Source of the DNA: Dactylorhiza incarnata
Lineage: Eukaryota > Streptophyta > Magnoliopsida > Asparagales > Orchidaceae
Assembly: GCA_033032865.1 (NCBI GenBank)
Contig: JAWHQI010000028.1
Location: 2,685,001 to 2,749,000 of the forward strand
Reading direction: 5' to 3'
Length of the DNA: 64,000 nucleotides
Position numbers and translations under genes: made by a program. This document shows positions 33,831 to 45,641 of this stretch, piece after piece; position 1 is the stretch's first letter; the number at the start of each line of letters is the position of its first letter. The notes under the pieces are model-generated. The model saw only the letters and a program-made list of their open reading frames with translations. It did no database searches and was not told the DNA's origin.

Positions 33831-34980
33831 AAAGGCCAACATTGGGTTGGAGTCTCCAGGTGGAAAAGACTCATCATTCCCACGTATTGTGGTAGAGAGG
33901 ATGTACCCGGCTGTTGTAAAACATCTATAAAATCTCTATGTAATTTGGATGTTCTTTTGCTCTCCTTTTTTCTATTTTTTCTTTCTGTGTTTAAACTTAT
34001 TGGTATTTCTGCCTCTTAATATCAAAATATAATAATCTATCTGTCATCTTGTGTTAACCTAAATATTTAGATCTATTCTTTATTCCGCAAACTCTTATAC
34101 TCCACACATGGTGAAATACTCAATAAACACAAGGGTCTAAGTTTAGTATGTAAATAAAGTGGACCTAGATGCAATGCACAATGATTGGGTTCACCCAAAC
34201 GATCCTCACAATCCACTATCCAAATCACATGAATTCTAGCAAAACACCAGTCCATCAAAATGAGTGGCCTGAGGATCCGTTACCCTACGACCTAACTCAT
34301 TCATAACATTCAAAACACATTAATTATGGCATAAAGAACATGCAACCTATAAGTCCAATTCCTAGCGATGAAGGGGGTAGACTAAACTCGCATACCGTCC
34401 AAACACATAGCGATAGAGAGGGTAGATTTCCCTTATTGTCAAAACCTCATAGTGACAGAAGTAACATTTTCTATCCAAAAGCGTAGCGATAGGGAAAAGG
34501 ATCTCCTGGACAAAAGGTAGTGACAGAAGATGTGGATTCATCACCGGTCCCGGACAACGGTGACGGGAAGGGTATAAAACACCTTCCGGTCTTTAACGTA
34601 TAGATGATAAATATATGATCATTCCTTGTCCTCAATCAAAACATGAAATAAAGGATCCATGGGGTGTACTTGAACAAATCTAAAACTCTATCATAGGCAC
34701 GAGAGCCCATAACCTAAATTCCCAAAGAGGCGACAGGTACAATTTCATCGTAATAACCTTCGTTCTAGAATACCCCCAAAATTGTCATCCTTAAAAGTAT
34801 CGATGCGGGCTGACCTAGGAATAGGAACCTCGAATACCTGAATCCATACGACGAATAATCCAAGGAACTCCCACTATGCACTTAAGACCATTCTAATGTG
34901 CACAAATCAACATCACCATTCCGGGCATATTGCCACAAATAGGCTTTTCACGGCATGCTTAAATCCAACTCGTACGTGGG
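33831..34980. other. Unassigned AT-rich sequence
   Basis: No domain or long ORF is visible. Short phrases such as 'tagcgatag..gggta' recur at 34360-34520. It continues on the far side of the MITE at 35548, so both parts are one older repeat, possibly a gypsy LTR region. Confidence 0.35.
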
Positions 34981-34988
34981 AATTTAGT

Positions 34989-35539
34989 TAGGGGTATGCA
35001 TAGAAAACCAAAACCCTCTGAACCTGCCAGAACCGAGCCAACTGAATCGAATTTTAGATCGAACTGACCGGAACGGTTGGCTTTCAGTTTCGGTGGGCTG
35101 AAAACCAAACCGACTAAGTTCAGTTTCAGTTTACACCTTCGGTAAACCAATGAAACCGAACAGCCCGACCATGCTTCAAATGTTTTTTTGATACATATGT
35201 GTGGCAATGTAAGACTAGTATGCATGCACTCATTAGGTCTTTCTTTAATCCTTATTGCAATTTAGATATACAAAATTGATATATCATCACTAGTGGATGA
35301 AAGTAATGATCAAACCATTAAAGGGAAATAAATCATGTATGACACAAATACAAATAGTATTTATAAGTTTTGCTTGTATTTGTAATTTAGTATATCGGAA
35401 ATTGAACCGATGTTTAAAAACCAGACCAAGCCAAATTGATCAGTTTCGGTTCGGTTTTGGTTTGGGGTGTGTAAAATCCGAGGCTACGTAGTTTGGTTTC
35501 AGTTTCACCTAAAACAAAATCGAACCATTTACATGCCTA
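34989..35539. mobile_element. hAT-type MITE, 551 bp
   Basis: It is flanked by 8-bp copies AATTTAGT (34981-34988) and AATCTAGT (35540-35547), one mismatch apart. The ends TAGGGGTATGCATAG and, inverted, TAGGCATGTAAATGG form imperfect terminal repeats. The subterminal regions are rich in inverted 'aaaccgaacc/ggttcggtttt' sequence, a common plant hAT MITE pattern. No transposase is encoded. The 8-bp duplication supports hAT. Confidence 0.75.
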
Positions 35540-35547
35540 AATCTAGT

Positions 35548-36085
35548 GCAGTTCACATAGGGGGAGCAACTTCACGCCCTTGTGGAGTCTCGATCCACTC
35601 TCAAGGGATGAGAGGAGACTCTTCATACCACAAACACAAATGTTCACACCAGGGTCGCAATCCCACACCTAGGAGGAGTCCTGGTCCTCTACCAATCATG
35701 TGAGGTAACTATTAAATGTAGAAAAGATATAAAGCACACTAGGGATACAATCCCACGCCACGGAGGAGTCCTCGTCCTCAACCTGGTTATATGATGGGAC
35801 TCTCATTGCCTTTACAAGGAATATAAAATAAAAATAATGGTCATAAGACCCGAGGGAAGAATCATTACCCTTGGAGCATGCCTCAGAGGGAGGAAACGAT
35901 TGTAATAGCTCTATCTTCACGGATCTAACTTCCTCTTGGCAGTTTGAGCCTCCAATTGTCATCTCGTAGTGGTTTAGATGACAGAATCATGTTTTCCTTA
36001 CAGTTGGTGAGTCTTAAAATCATGTGTTAGTGTGTGGGTGACTCTCTTTTAAGGTCGAGTGTAAATTTAGGGATGAAATTTATTT
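35548..36085. other. Non-coding repeat sequence upstream of a gypsy 3' junction
   Basis: It contains two related blocks ('caatcccac..aggaggagtcct(g/c)gtcctc' at ~35660 and ~35750). Its last ~60 bp (gatgaaatttatttaag) match the gypsy end at ~1355-1375, so it is probably the tail of a decayed gypsy internal region. Confidence 0.4.
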
Positions 36086-36098
36086 AAGGGGGGAGGAG
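36086..36098 (+). other. Polypurine tract of a second Tekay-like gypsy remnant
   Basis: AAGGGGGGAGGAG, followed by TATAACACCCC. Compare AAGGGGAGGTGG followed by TGTAACACCCC at 1373. Confidence 0.65.
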
Positions 36099-36099
36099 T

Positions 36100-38640
36100 T
36101 ATAACACCCCAAAACCATCAGTTTAACTCTCCAAAAACTCAATATAATTGAGGGCATCGAGACCCTAAGGGGCATGAGGAAGTCCCACGAAGATTGAGGA
36201 CTGTTCCGTGGCATTTCTGGTATTGTGCAAGAGGTTGTGCGATTTGGTCACGCACGGTCATGTGTGGCCAAATGCACAACTATTTTCAAGACTACGATTT
36301 ATGGTTGTTTTATCAAGCGCGTGATCGTGTGGTTTGATCGTGTGTATGTAAACCACACGATAATGCGAAGTGGTCGCTCACACGAATTGAGAATGCACTA
36401 TCGTGCCAAGCCAGAATGCATGATCGTCTTCAGGACATCAATTTAGGTGGTGCACAATCGTGCGAGAGAAATGCATGATCGTGTGTACAGGGTCGTAACT
36501 TATTTTAAACCTGAAATTTGAGCAGTTTGATGTGGGGTTTTGGTATCGGACGACTAAGATTGTCTCATGATGCTATTAGGTTGGGATTGAGAGCATTTCA
36601 ACCTCATTTTGCTCATGGTTCTCTCTCTTAAGTTAAAGATGAATGCGAGAAGGGGAGGAAGACGAAAGAGAATCCTCCATTGGAGTGCTTTGATGCTCCG
36701 ATTTGCAAACTGAGACCTGATCCGCAGAGAGGATCTTATTACGCTCATCTTCATTCGATTGTTTCAACGATTCCATGACGGAGTGGAATTCTAATAAGGT
36801 AACAACCTTCTCCTTCCGATCAATAGGATACACGTTTAAGTTCCTTGAATCCTTTTATGCATTTTCCTCTTACTTTATGATTGCGTGAACCCAGTATTGA
36901 AGTATGTGACTTGATTCGGTGATGCTTATGTGATTACTTTAAAGAAAAAATTGACGGGAAGGTTGAGAAGGCTTTAAGGTCTTATGGATGCGAGGATATG
37001 TGAATATGAAGCCACAATTGGGATGACATGGATAATGTCGTGATTTCTGGGAGATACCGCCAGACAGTAGTGCTACCACAAACGATAGCTCCTAGATAAC
37101 CTGGGTGGGTGCTTCCAGACACAGTAGTTGATTGTGAAAACCTTGAAAGGGTTGATAATGGTATCAATGAGCTTTACAATGATGATATAATTGACGGTCA
37201 TATATGATGAGTATGAGCTTAGGATCATGAGGAGAGACGCTTCAAGGAGAGAATCTATGCAATAGGTTAATGGTACGATGATTCGAGGAGATGTTCAATG
37301 ATACTTTGTGATACACTGGGTGGGGAGTGATGACTCATATAGAGAGGTTAAAGGAGTTGGAGTCCTAGTAGGTTACGAGGGACCTTGTGTGATAGTTGAG
37401 TATGAACTTAGTGTGGAAAAGGGGCTTGTAGGCATGACCTACCATATGCATATCGATTGTGCTGAAGATATGGCACTCTACGTTTTGACATGCGTGCGAT
37501 AATGATTGTGATTGTGATGGTGTTACAAGGTTGGTTGAAATGAGTGTAGCCTACCACTCTTGCAGTTTAGTAGTATCGATCTGCTATGAGACACGGGAGG
37601 TGTAGCAGGATCCCTCATGTTAAGTCGACGAGTTCTCGTGATGTTGATATTCCATGTGCTGGTAGGGGTCCTAGTGGGGTTAACGGAACCGATTACTTTG
37701 CCAGAAGCCTTAGGACAAGCAAAGACAACGAAAGAACTATATGTCGTGGCTTGACTACATCGCCCCAATCATAGAAGCATTATATGCAGGCCCCAACGTG
37801 GTGACCGATGATATGTCTGTATGTCCATGTCGGAGCTGGCAGAAACACTCACACTTGTGATAAGGGGCATGCATACCCCACTGTTTTGTGTGCTGGTATG
37901 CACCATAAGTGGCATTGTTGCTTCATTATTGATTGTGTAGTTTGTAGACACTTTCGGGTACGGTAAGCTATCATATGAATTCTTCTAATGCAGGTAATAA
38001 GATATCTTGAGAAACCAATGAGGTGCGAAATATGGAAGTTCATAGTTTGGCGGGGGGGGGGGGGGGGGGGGGGGGGGTGTGGAGGGGTACCGCCAGTTGG
38101 TAGTCCTACCGTCTGCGATAACTCCTAGACAACACTATTATAAGATTGCTTCATTGTGCTATGATACAGTTTTCTTATATTTTATTACCTGCTTTATTTG
38201 CTTATTATTATATATAAAGCGAAGTGCTGACTTGTAGGATGATATAATTTCCCGGGGTCCACTAGGACGGTCGAGAGGAGTGTTGTTACATGGTTTGTGG
38301 TCTGCTCATAACTGACCCATGTTTCCCGTTTGTTTGCTTTTTGGTTGCATTAGAGACGAATGCTCGCTAACTTGCTAAATGAAAAATGCCTCATGAAGTA
38401 TTTACCTTTTGAGTTCATGTACTTTGTCATGTTGTACCGGCCTGAGCCTTGAAATTTTTTTTTATTTAGCATTGTTAAGTAAAACCATAAGACTAGAGAC
38501 ACAATAATACTTTGTAGTTTGTGGACACTCTTATTTATAATAATTCTTCGGTTGTGATTTCATACTTTAAAATGAAAAGTTTTATGGAATAATCTTTTAT
38601 ACTTATTTATGATACTCCACTGTGGGGGCCGGAGCAGACC
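36100..38640 (+). repeat. Gypsy 3' LTR related to the one at 1387
   Basis: It starts TATAACACCCC (degenerate TGTAACACCCC). It contains the same type of palindromic module (TACCGCCAG..GTAGTGCTACC..GATAGCTCC at ~37055-37095, and a second copy at ~38085-38130) and a 'gatcgtgtg' motif cluster at 36240-36490. A long G-run lies at ~38051-38078. The end position is a guess. ORFs through it are not credible. Confidence 0.55.
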
Positions 38641-39315
38641 CATGCTATAGAAGACTCATCTAAGTTATAATTTTTTTTGGTTACGTATATCAAATTACCA
38701 AAATTTGAACAAAATGAAAGATCAAACTATCATGGCTTGTAAAATAAATAAATAAAGAAGAATTATATGTGCAAACCAAAGTTCGCTATGTGCAAATCAC
38801 GATTATGTGCAAAACATGAAATTATAAGTGCAAACCATTGTGTTATGTGCAAACAAAAAAATTTTAAAAAAAACAAAATTTTCTCAATTACAATCATTTT
38901 AGTTAATAAAAAAATTAGTTGTAACACTTTAACACAAACAAATACTTTGTAAAGTCTCATTCCATCATTTTGTGTCTTCAAAACTTCATGGTATTGTTAG
39001 TAATAGCCTGCATAAAAGTAATAATCTTCGTTAGCCGACTAAATAATATTGTAAATATTTGTTGTAAGTTCAATATTATTAGGAAAAATGTACTTTTACT
39101 CAATATTTTTTCATATTAACCGACTCATTTTCATTGAGTTTATCACATTCCATTGCATTTTCTTCTCGATATTTTCGCCAAAGTAATATTGTTGGAGGCA
39201 ATGCAAAATCTTCACGCATTTGCAATTGAACAAAATGATTCTCATTGATAAATCTGATGTAGACTATCTTGTGAGAAGCCGGCGGCGATGAATGTAGTGG
39301 TAGTAATGTGAACGA
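38641..39315. other. AT-rich subterminal region next to the MULE remnant
   Basis: Four or more copies of 'ATGTGCAAA' occur at 38766-38860. GTGTTATGTGCA at ~38850 also occurs inverted at ~41505-41520 on the other side of the MULE coding remnant. These could be the remains of terminal inverted repeats. No gene is seen. Confidence 0.35.
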
Positions 39316-41064
39316 CTAATATTTAGATAAGTGAACAAAAACAATGTTATAGCAAGATGCAACCACCATTCCAATATCAGGCATCGACACCCGTTTGTCG
39401 TACGGAGCAGGAGTAATAGAAAAATCAAGTGATCTTAGTAAGTTTGATCTTCTTTCCATACCAAATATGCTATCATACAAACGTGCACTGTTCTGTAGTT
39501 CTAGAGATAGGTCAGTACGCACCTTTAACCAGTCATTATCCATCCTCATAGTATTACTAACCACCCTGTATCCACAATGACCATCACTCAATACGTCAAT
39601 CACATTTGTAATATAGTCAGAAACACATGACGACATTTGTGTTCGCACACTACGTAGCAGTCTGCTCTCCTTCAACATCCCCTTTCGTATGGGGAGTTTC
39701 TTAGTTTGTGCCGTTGGGATTTGTTCATGCATTAATACATGCTCACAGAGGGAGGGATTTCGTTTTGTAGATTTTGCATCAACCTTGAATTTATTGTAGC
39801 TAACCCTTCGCCGGCCCTTCAATGTTTTTGGTAGCAAGGGCTCCAATGTTAGAGTTGATGAGGGATTCATTAGCTCACGTAATTTTTTTTTATTTCATGC
39901 TTCTGTAAATTACTAGTGCTCTTGTACCTCTTTAAAATACCTTCCATTTCTATATCAATTTCATCATCCATCTCACCCTCCACCTTCATGTTCTCATTAG
40001 CTTTGCTATCTTGCAATGTCAACTGCTTCCAATGGTTGTGAATCATTCATAACAGAAATGAGTTTGATTGTGACATATACAGAATCAAGTCATGTGCACA
40101 TGGTAAGCCCAATACATGTCTACATCTGTGTGTGTACTCACCAACATTTATGCACTCGGATTTAGCCGATAGTTCCTCTTTTTTAATCAACTCTAAAACT
40201 GTGAAAGAGACGCGCCCAACCAACTAAAAGTATAAAGGATGACCAAATTCTTTATTCCATTGAATTGAGCTCTGTCCAAATGCTCTCTTAATCTCTGTGT
40301 GTTGCAAGTGAATCATTTGATTAAAGGTTTTCCATACGGTTGTAAGGTTTCCAACTGCCACCTCGAGGAATCCTTTTTAAGTGATTCGACGGATCTCTTT
40401 GCTTTAAGGCAGTTAAAATTTTTCGTAGTTTCACTCCGGCTTAGTACATTTCATGCACAACATTTTGCTCATTCAGATCCAATCTACACGCATACGCATG
40501 AGCTTCTAATTGAACCATCTCATGATTATGAACCCCACATATGACATCCAAACTTCACTCATCTATGTGTGCATTTTTTGGCCTTTCAGGGAGAACAAGC
40601 AACCACATTTCTTCGAGGTAGACTTTCTCATATTCTTTCTAACCCAACCTTTTTTCCTTTGATTTTCACGATAAAATCCCGCTCTATCACATCCAAGAAA
40701 TACTCTAGGTTTGAGCCGATTGGTGAGTTTATCAGCACTTTGTATGGTAATAACAAATCTCAACCCAATTGCAACATTTCTAACCCATGCAATCAACTCC
40801 TCTTTACATGAAAATAAATTTGATGTCATAAGTGACTTCCAAAATCAATTTGAGTAAGTGACGTTGACTCTTTATAACAAAGTAATTTGATTTCTACATT
40901 CCAAAAAAACCCACCAAATGCATGAAAGATTGGAAGAACATGTGCACAAAAAAATCCACCCAAATGCATGAGAAAGTAATGAGGAAAAAGCTGATACCTT
41001 CGTCTGGAGGTTGTTCCATAGAGTCTTCATGAAGATCTACGGGTTGACAATTCTTATGCTCCAT
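39316..41064 (-). pseudogene. Mutator-like (MULE) transposase remnant with OTU protease domain
   Basis: On the minus strand, a first exon (ATG 41064, MEHKNCQPVDLHEDSMEQP..) ends at a splice-like donor AAG/GTATCAG (40998/40997). Next comes the FAR1-like N-terminal zinc-binding region (CKEELIAWVRNVAI; KCGCLFSLKG; CGVHNHEM; ALKQRDPSN) at ~40829-40290, with at least one stop. Then 39870-39316 is an open 184-codon frame with an OTU cysteine-protease domain: DVLSDGHCGYRVVS (catalytic Asp/Cys), RMDNDWLKVRTDL, PAPYDKRVSMPDIG and the His of NIVFVHLS. This fusion is typical of plant OTU-carrying MULEs. The DDE transposase core that should lie between is missing, so it is not autonomous. Confidence 0.75.
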
Positions 41065-41620
41065 TAAACCCAAAGGAGGAAGAAGTGTTGGAGAAACCCT
41101 AGATAGTAAACCATAAACATCACTACAAATGTACAAATAGCTCCCCAAACAGCAAGAATACGGCCGAAAAAACAAGTTGGAGAAACCCTAATACCAGACG
41201 AAGGTTGCGGTGGGGCTAGCCGGCAAACGGGAAGAGCAGGTCTATGCGGAAGTTGCGGTGGGGCTAGCCGGCGGTGATAGGAAAGCAGGAGGCAACCAGG
41301 GTGATGCGGGTCGCCGTCGAACGGGAAGAGCGGGTTGCCGTCGAACGGGAAGAGCGAGAGGTCGACGTTGAAGGTGAAGCTCGCGGAAGCGGAAGGGGCG
41401 GATTTTGTGAAGCTTACGTGAATAGGTCGGGCTGCACCTAGTGGAATGGAGAAAAAAAGTGTTTTAAAATAAACCTAAATTTCTATTTGGTTTGCACCCA
41501 CATTTGGGCTGCACATAACACGGTTCTAAATAAATTCTCTATTTGGCGTTAGAAGCAGCTTTCTATAGATCCTTTACCAGTCATCGTCCCATCCTCCGAC
41601 CGCGCACTTTGGCCTCCGAC

Positions 41621-42001
41621 ATGGGAAGCGTAAGCCGCGGCCGCACCTTCTTCAACGTGTCCACTGCCCACCAGAACATTGTATGCGGACGCGCTCACCA
41701 GATCAGCGCTCTGGCTCTCGTCGCCGCCACTTTCCTTCTAACCAGGGTTCTCGACCGCCTGTATTGCATTCCAACTCATCCTTCATCGTCTCTGTCTTCC
41801 TATTTCGAGGAATCTACAGCCGTCTCGCTCTTCGACCATTCTGGTTCCCTACACTGGCTTCGCCGCGTCTACGGGACTTCTCTTTCCCTGAAGATCTATG
41901 TTTACGAGGAGATCGAGGTGGATGGGCTTCGTGATCTATTACGCGGGAGAGACGGAAAGATCTCGGCCGAGTCCTGCGCAAAGGGCCAGTGGGGTATGCA
42001 G
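41621..42001 (+). pseudogene. Isolated first exon resembling a GT47 exostosin-family glycosyltransferase
   Basis: ATG 41621 opens 127 codons: a short N-terminus (MGSVSRGRTFF), one signal-anchor-like hydrophobic segment (ISALALVAATFLLT, ~residues 30-45), a stem, and LKIYVYEEIEVDGLRDLLRGR followed by SCAKGQWGMQ. This is the pattern at the start of plant GT47-type Golgi glycosyltransferases. It ends at a phase-0 splice-like donor CAG/GTTTGTG (42001/42002). I find no following exon with the conserved GT47 core downstream; decayed TE sequence begins at 42436. The exon is GC-rich, unlike its surroundings, and a MULE remnant lies just upstream. It is probably a captured or beheaded gene fragment; GT47 assignment is from memory of the family. 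Confidence 0.5.
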
Positions 42002-42074
42002 GTTTGTGGATTCCGATCAAGGATTTTTTTTCCTTTTCCTAGGACCATTATAGTTCTACTTAGAATGTGACGTT

Positions 42075-42257
42075 AAGTATTTTATCAGTGAGGATGAGCA
42101 TCAGTTTAGGGCCAACAAAAAAAGGAAGACGAAGAAGAAGACGGAGGAGGAGAAGAAGAAGAAGAAGGGGGACAAGGAGATCGACTCTTACGAGGCGGCG
42201 ACTGAGGTCACAACTGGAGATCTGGACGAAGTCGCGGAAACAGGCTCGCTAGGGTAG
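42075..42257 (+). pseudogene. Exon-like Lys/Glu-rich coding fragment of unknown origin
   Basis: An open stretch reads KYFISEDEHQFRANKKRKT, a Lys/Glu run, then IDSYEAATEVTTGDLDEVA and a TAG at 42255. It looks like the C-terminal exon of a real protein (ordered acidic tail after a basic linker), but I do not recognise the family. It follows the exon above by 73 bp and could belong to a different captured gene. Confidence 0.35.
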
Positions 42258-42435
42258 TTTGGGCAAAAATTGGGCAATAGCCATCCGATAACATAAAAAT
42301 CAGGGGTTTTGATTTTTAGGCTTAATTGAATTCAGTTTGTATTTGATCCAAAGCCATTACCAGCTAAATTTATTAGTAGATTTACATAGAAGCTCAAAGT
42401 ACAAAAGCCTGCTTACCATGGCTCATTAATAGTCT

Positions 42436-42960
42436 TGTTGATCTTGTATAGATTAGTTCCACATTGTGGATAGGTGTTGTGGTGTCCTCACTATAAATAT
42501 GTACATGCTCTTGTATGCTTGATAGATTAGTTCCATATTGTGGATAAGCGTTGTGTATATATGTGGGTGTGTGTGTGTGTGTGCGCGCATTGGTGCATTC
42601 GTGGGTGCGTGTGCATGTGCACGTGCGTGCGGTTTGGGGGGTGGGGGCGCGTAGGCGCATGTATGTGAGCTCCCGCTCTCGCGCTGCTTGAGCTCTTCGC
42701 CAACCACTGAGATCGCTGGCCACTGGAGCTCACTGACCACTGAGAGATCGATGAGCTCGCAGGAACCTGGAACATAATTTATTACTCACAGGAACTCGCC
42801 TGAGCTTGCAGTTACTCGTTGGAACTTGCCGGAGCTCGATGAATTCACAAGAACTTCTTGCTCTCGCCAGAAGCTTCATCACCTAACTCGAGATGCCCGA
42901 TTAAGCCTACTAATTAATGGCTTCAGGATGATGGTCGAGTTAAGTACTGGATACTAAACT
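42436..42960 (+). repeat. Copia-type LTR and leader remnant
   Basis: It starts TGTTGATCTTGTATAG. The phrase 'tagattagttcca(c/t)attgtggata' is repeated at ~42448 and ~42522, with a TATA box (CACTATAAATATG, ~42488) between them. A GT microsatellite and a GC-rich stretch follow. The LTR end is not defined. The decayed copia gag at 43000 supports this reading. Confidence 0.5.
42562..42592. repeat. GT microsatellite
   Basis: About ten GT units followed by GCGCGC inside the copia LTR remnant. Confidence 0.9.
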
Positions 42961-42999
42961 CTATTAAAAGTGAGCCATATCGAATGACTATGCACCACA

Positions 43000-43770
43000 A
43001 AACTGTAAAAGCTATGTGAGATGAATTAAAGTCCCTTCACTTTGGGAAAGATAACTTCAACACTTATTCAATTGATTTTGGGATCTCAGACCATTGAACC
43101 TGGTTCGGATGATGATCTCACGTCATTTATAGTGCAATGAAAGGCTCTCGTCGAGGCCTTGATTCAACACTAGCCGCCTACTCTTGATCTGGCTTCCTAG
43201 AGGGTGCGAAAGGAAACAACCGATATAGCTATGATGATGGATATAATAACACAACATTTCTAGAACGTCTGTGCCAATATTTTATCGTCTCCAGCTATCC
43301 TATTCTTGTTTGGTGTCTCCTCAATGATTCTTAAACTTACTCCACCCACCGATGTTTCTATGACTCCATATCCTGCCCTTCTCCAACATTCCACTGAAGT
43401 GTATCCTCCCAATATTGAGCACCATGGTGGTTACATGGGCTCCCGATGGCATGGTGAGCAAGATGGCTGAAATCTTCCTAAGGGATAAAACACTCACATG
43501 TGTATCTACTGTGTCTGGGAAAACCACTTGAGCTATTTACTATAGAAAACATGGATTCCCGCAACACGTCCCGATCTGAAATTGTCACCTTACAGGAGGA
43601 ACTCCAGAGTCTTCGGGAGTTGGTTACTTGAACGTCCTGGTTCATTGCCTCTTCATTAAATGATGCTATATCATGTTTTTTCCATAGCCCCTTTTGGATA
43701 ATAGACTACGAGGTCACAAATCACATACTTCGAGAAATCCTTGCGGTGCACGACCAATGTTATAACTAAC
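43000..43770 (+). pseudogene. Decayed Ty1/copia gag and protease start
   Basis: Pieces in several frames read as copia gag (DELKSLHFGKDNFNTY; LILKLTPPTDVSMTPYP-like; EVYPPNIEHHGGYMGSRWHGEQDG), then a zinc-knuckle trace (C-YC-ENH ~43500) and YRKHGFPQHVP. At ~43694 WIIDYEVTNHI occupies the protease position, where the catalytic DSG has become DYE. There are many stops and shifts. Nothing of integrase or RT follows. Confidence 0.6.
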
Positions 43771-44700
43771 TCATTGTAGTGCGACTTCAGCAAAAAACTC
43801 TATTATAATTAGGGTTGATGTCAACAATTAACAAATTGAATTGACATTGAGAAGGTTTGTGTAATTCAAGATTTATCGCAACTAATCGACATAATCAATG
43901 CGTGAGAAAATGTACACATGACTTATCTGTACACGCCACACCACTCCACGCCTCGAACAAGGCCAATAGAGGTTTCAATTTGAGAGGATAGGAGGATGGA
44001 ACTTTCAAATTTTTTAAGAAGATAATATTGGGCCCAATATTCCCTTTGTTGAATTTACAATCTTTTGAAGTCGAAGCAAACACATCAGGATGCCCCCATT
44101 GACTTTGTTCTCACACATGTGGGATGTGTGAGAATCAGGATTCCCCATTGACGTTGTTCTTACAATCTAATGTAGACTCTCCGAACAAGTGGTCTTTGCG
44201 CTAGTATTAGGGTGCTTCCTTCCCGTCGCTCCAATGAGATGCTCCCAAGAAAAATCTTTTTAAGGAGCTTCGTCGTTTGAGAAAGAATTATCAGCTAGTG
44301 GGCACACAAAAGCTCATTGTTATGACATGATGTAGACCGATTTTAACAAACAAAGAAATTAAATTACGAGTTAAATTAGGCAACAAACTAGAAAGTTTGG
44401 TCTGCGCTACGTTCCCATGAGAGTGGGATCCTCGATAGTAATCCTAGAGCTTATTTGATTTTCCCAAACAATTAGCTCGGGGTTAAATGAGCAGTATATC
44501 GCAAGTGTTTTTGCACGACAATAGCTGCTAGGTGAATAATGAATGTGAGACCCAACGAAAGAGTGTGCACACAAGTAAATGAAATGATCACTTAAAATTT
44601 ATTGCATAAAATTATTCTAATAGAGATGGAGCTGAAATTATGCCTCTGCGATTTCCAGGATAGAACACAGTTGGCTGAAATAGGGGGATTCCTGTGGACC
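43771..44700. other. Unassigned intergenic sequence
   Basis: No domain or credible ORF is visible. A short direct repeat ('atgcccccattgactttgttct' / 'attccccattgacgttgttct') lies at ~44092-44161. Confidence 0.35.
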
Positions 44701-45636
44701 TGGTGGTTGGGCTCAAGTGGATTAGGATGGGCTGGACTAGTGGGGCTAGGTAAGTGTGAGGGAACATAGGTGAGGCGGCTCGGGATGGGAAGAACTGGGT
44801 TTAAGTGACTTGGGAAGAGGAGGGAAACAGTTGTGGAGGAAAATTAGCGTTGTGAGTTTACTGGAATGGTGGGATTGAGCTTGCTGAGGAGAGAACTGGA
44901 TTGAAGCTTGTGAAAGGCAGTCATGGATCCCGTCGGTGGAGGTGGTGGAGGGAAAATACCGTTGGAAATCGGGCTGGCGCAGGGTCCTTCGACAGAAAAG
45001 ATTCAGGAAATCGTCACCGGAAACCCTCCTTTCCACTGACGGTGATGTTGTTGGCTAGGGAGGCGTTGACGGCGTTCGACAGTAGGAGGCGTTGACGGCG
45101 TTCGATAGTAGGAGGCGTTGACGGCGTTCGACTGTAGGAGGCGTTGACGACGATTGAGAACAGGGGGAAGAATGATGGGAGGCTCCTGGAATACGAGAAA
45201 TAGAAAGGTTTTGTTTCTCATTTTCTCTAGCTTGTCTTTCTCAGGAGAAATTCGGCCGTTTAAATAACAGGGAAGAAAACAAAGCTAACAATAGTTAGGA
45301 ATTAATGAAAACTAATAGGAGTTAATTTGCTTTTAGAAGACATAGGTAACAGTGAAAACTGATCGACATTTTATTGGAAAATTTAATAGGCAAACAGTGA
45401 CATTTGGCAGATGAAAGAATCGGAATGTATAACTAAAATTCGTAATCAGGGAGGGTTTTTCTCCTCTCAATAATGAATTTCAAAATTTATTATGAAATTA
45501 ATTTAGTAATTTTTTGGTTGTATGCAATTTTTTAAATTTACCCTTTTACTTGCATACCACCCTATTTAGCGTTAGCGAACCTATTTGTTTAAGTTCTTAT
45601 TGGCTGGTCGGGCCAATAAACCGAAATTAAAACTAG
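44701..45636 (-). repeat. LTR/3' region of the chromodomain gypsy element interrupted by the Tat element
   Basis: This is the low-coordinate flank of the Tat insertion; the other flank (59436 up) is the chromodomain gypsy pol end, so the two join across the insertion. A promoter-like TTATTTAAAC occurs on the minus strand near 45260, and a 26-bp tandem repeat lies at 45061-45155. The LTR borders are not resolved. Confidence 0.45.
45061..45155. repeat. 26-bp tandem repeat, ~3.6 copies
   Basis: Units AGGCGTTGACGGCGTTCGA(C/T)(A/T)GTAGG start at 45061, 45087, 45113 and 45139. Confidence 0.9.
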
Positions 45637-45641
45637 CATAC

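Noticed and set aside
38641..41520. Confident terminal inverted repeats for the MULE
   Set aside because: Only GTGTTATGTGCA and scattered TGTGCAAA copies match in inverted orientation; too short to call ends or a 9-bp duplication by eye.
41543..41620. Upstream extension of the GT47-like exon
   Set aside because: The frame is open but starts from a non-ATG codon; the first in-frame ATG with a plausible N-terminus is 41621.
42067..42252. Arg-run frame over the Lys/Glu-rich fragment
   Set aside because: An (R)n reading of a purine repeat; the alternative frame gives an ordered acidic C-terminus.
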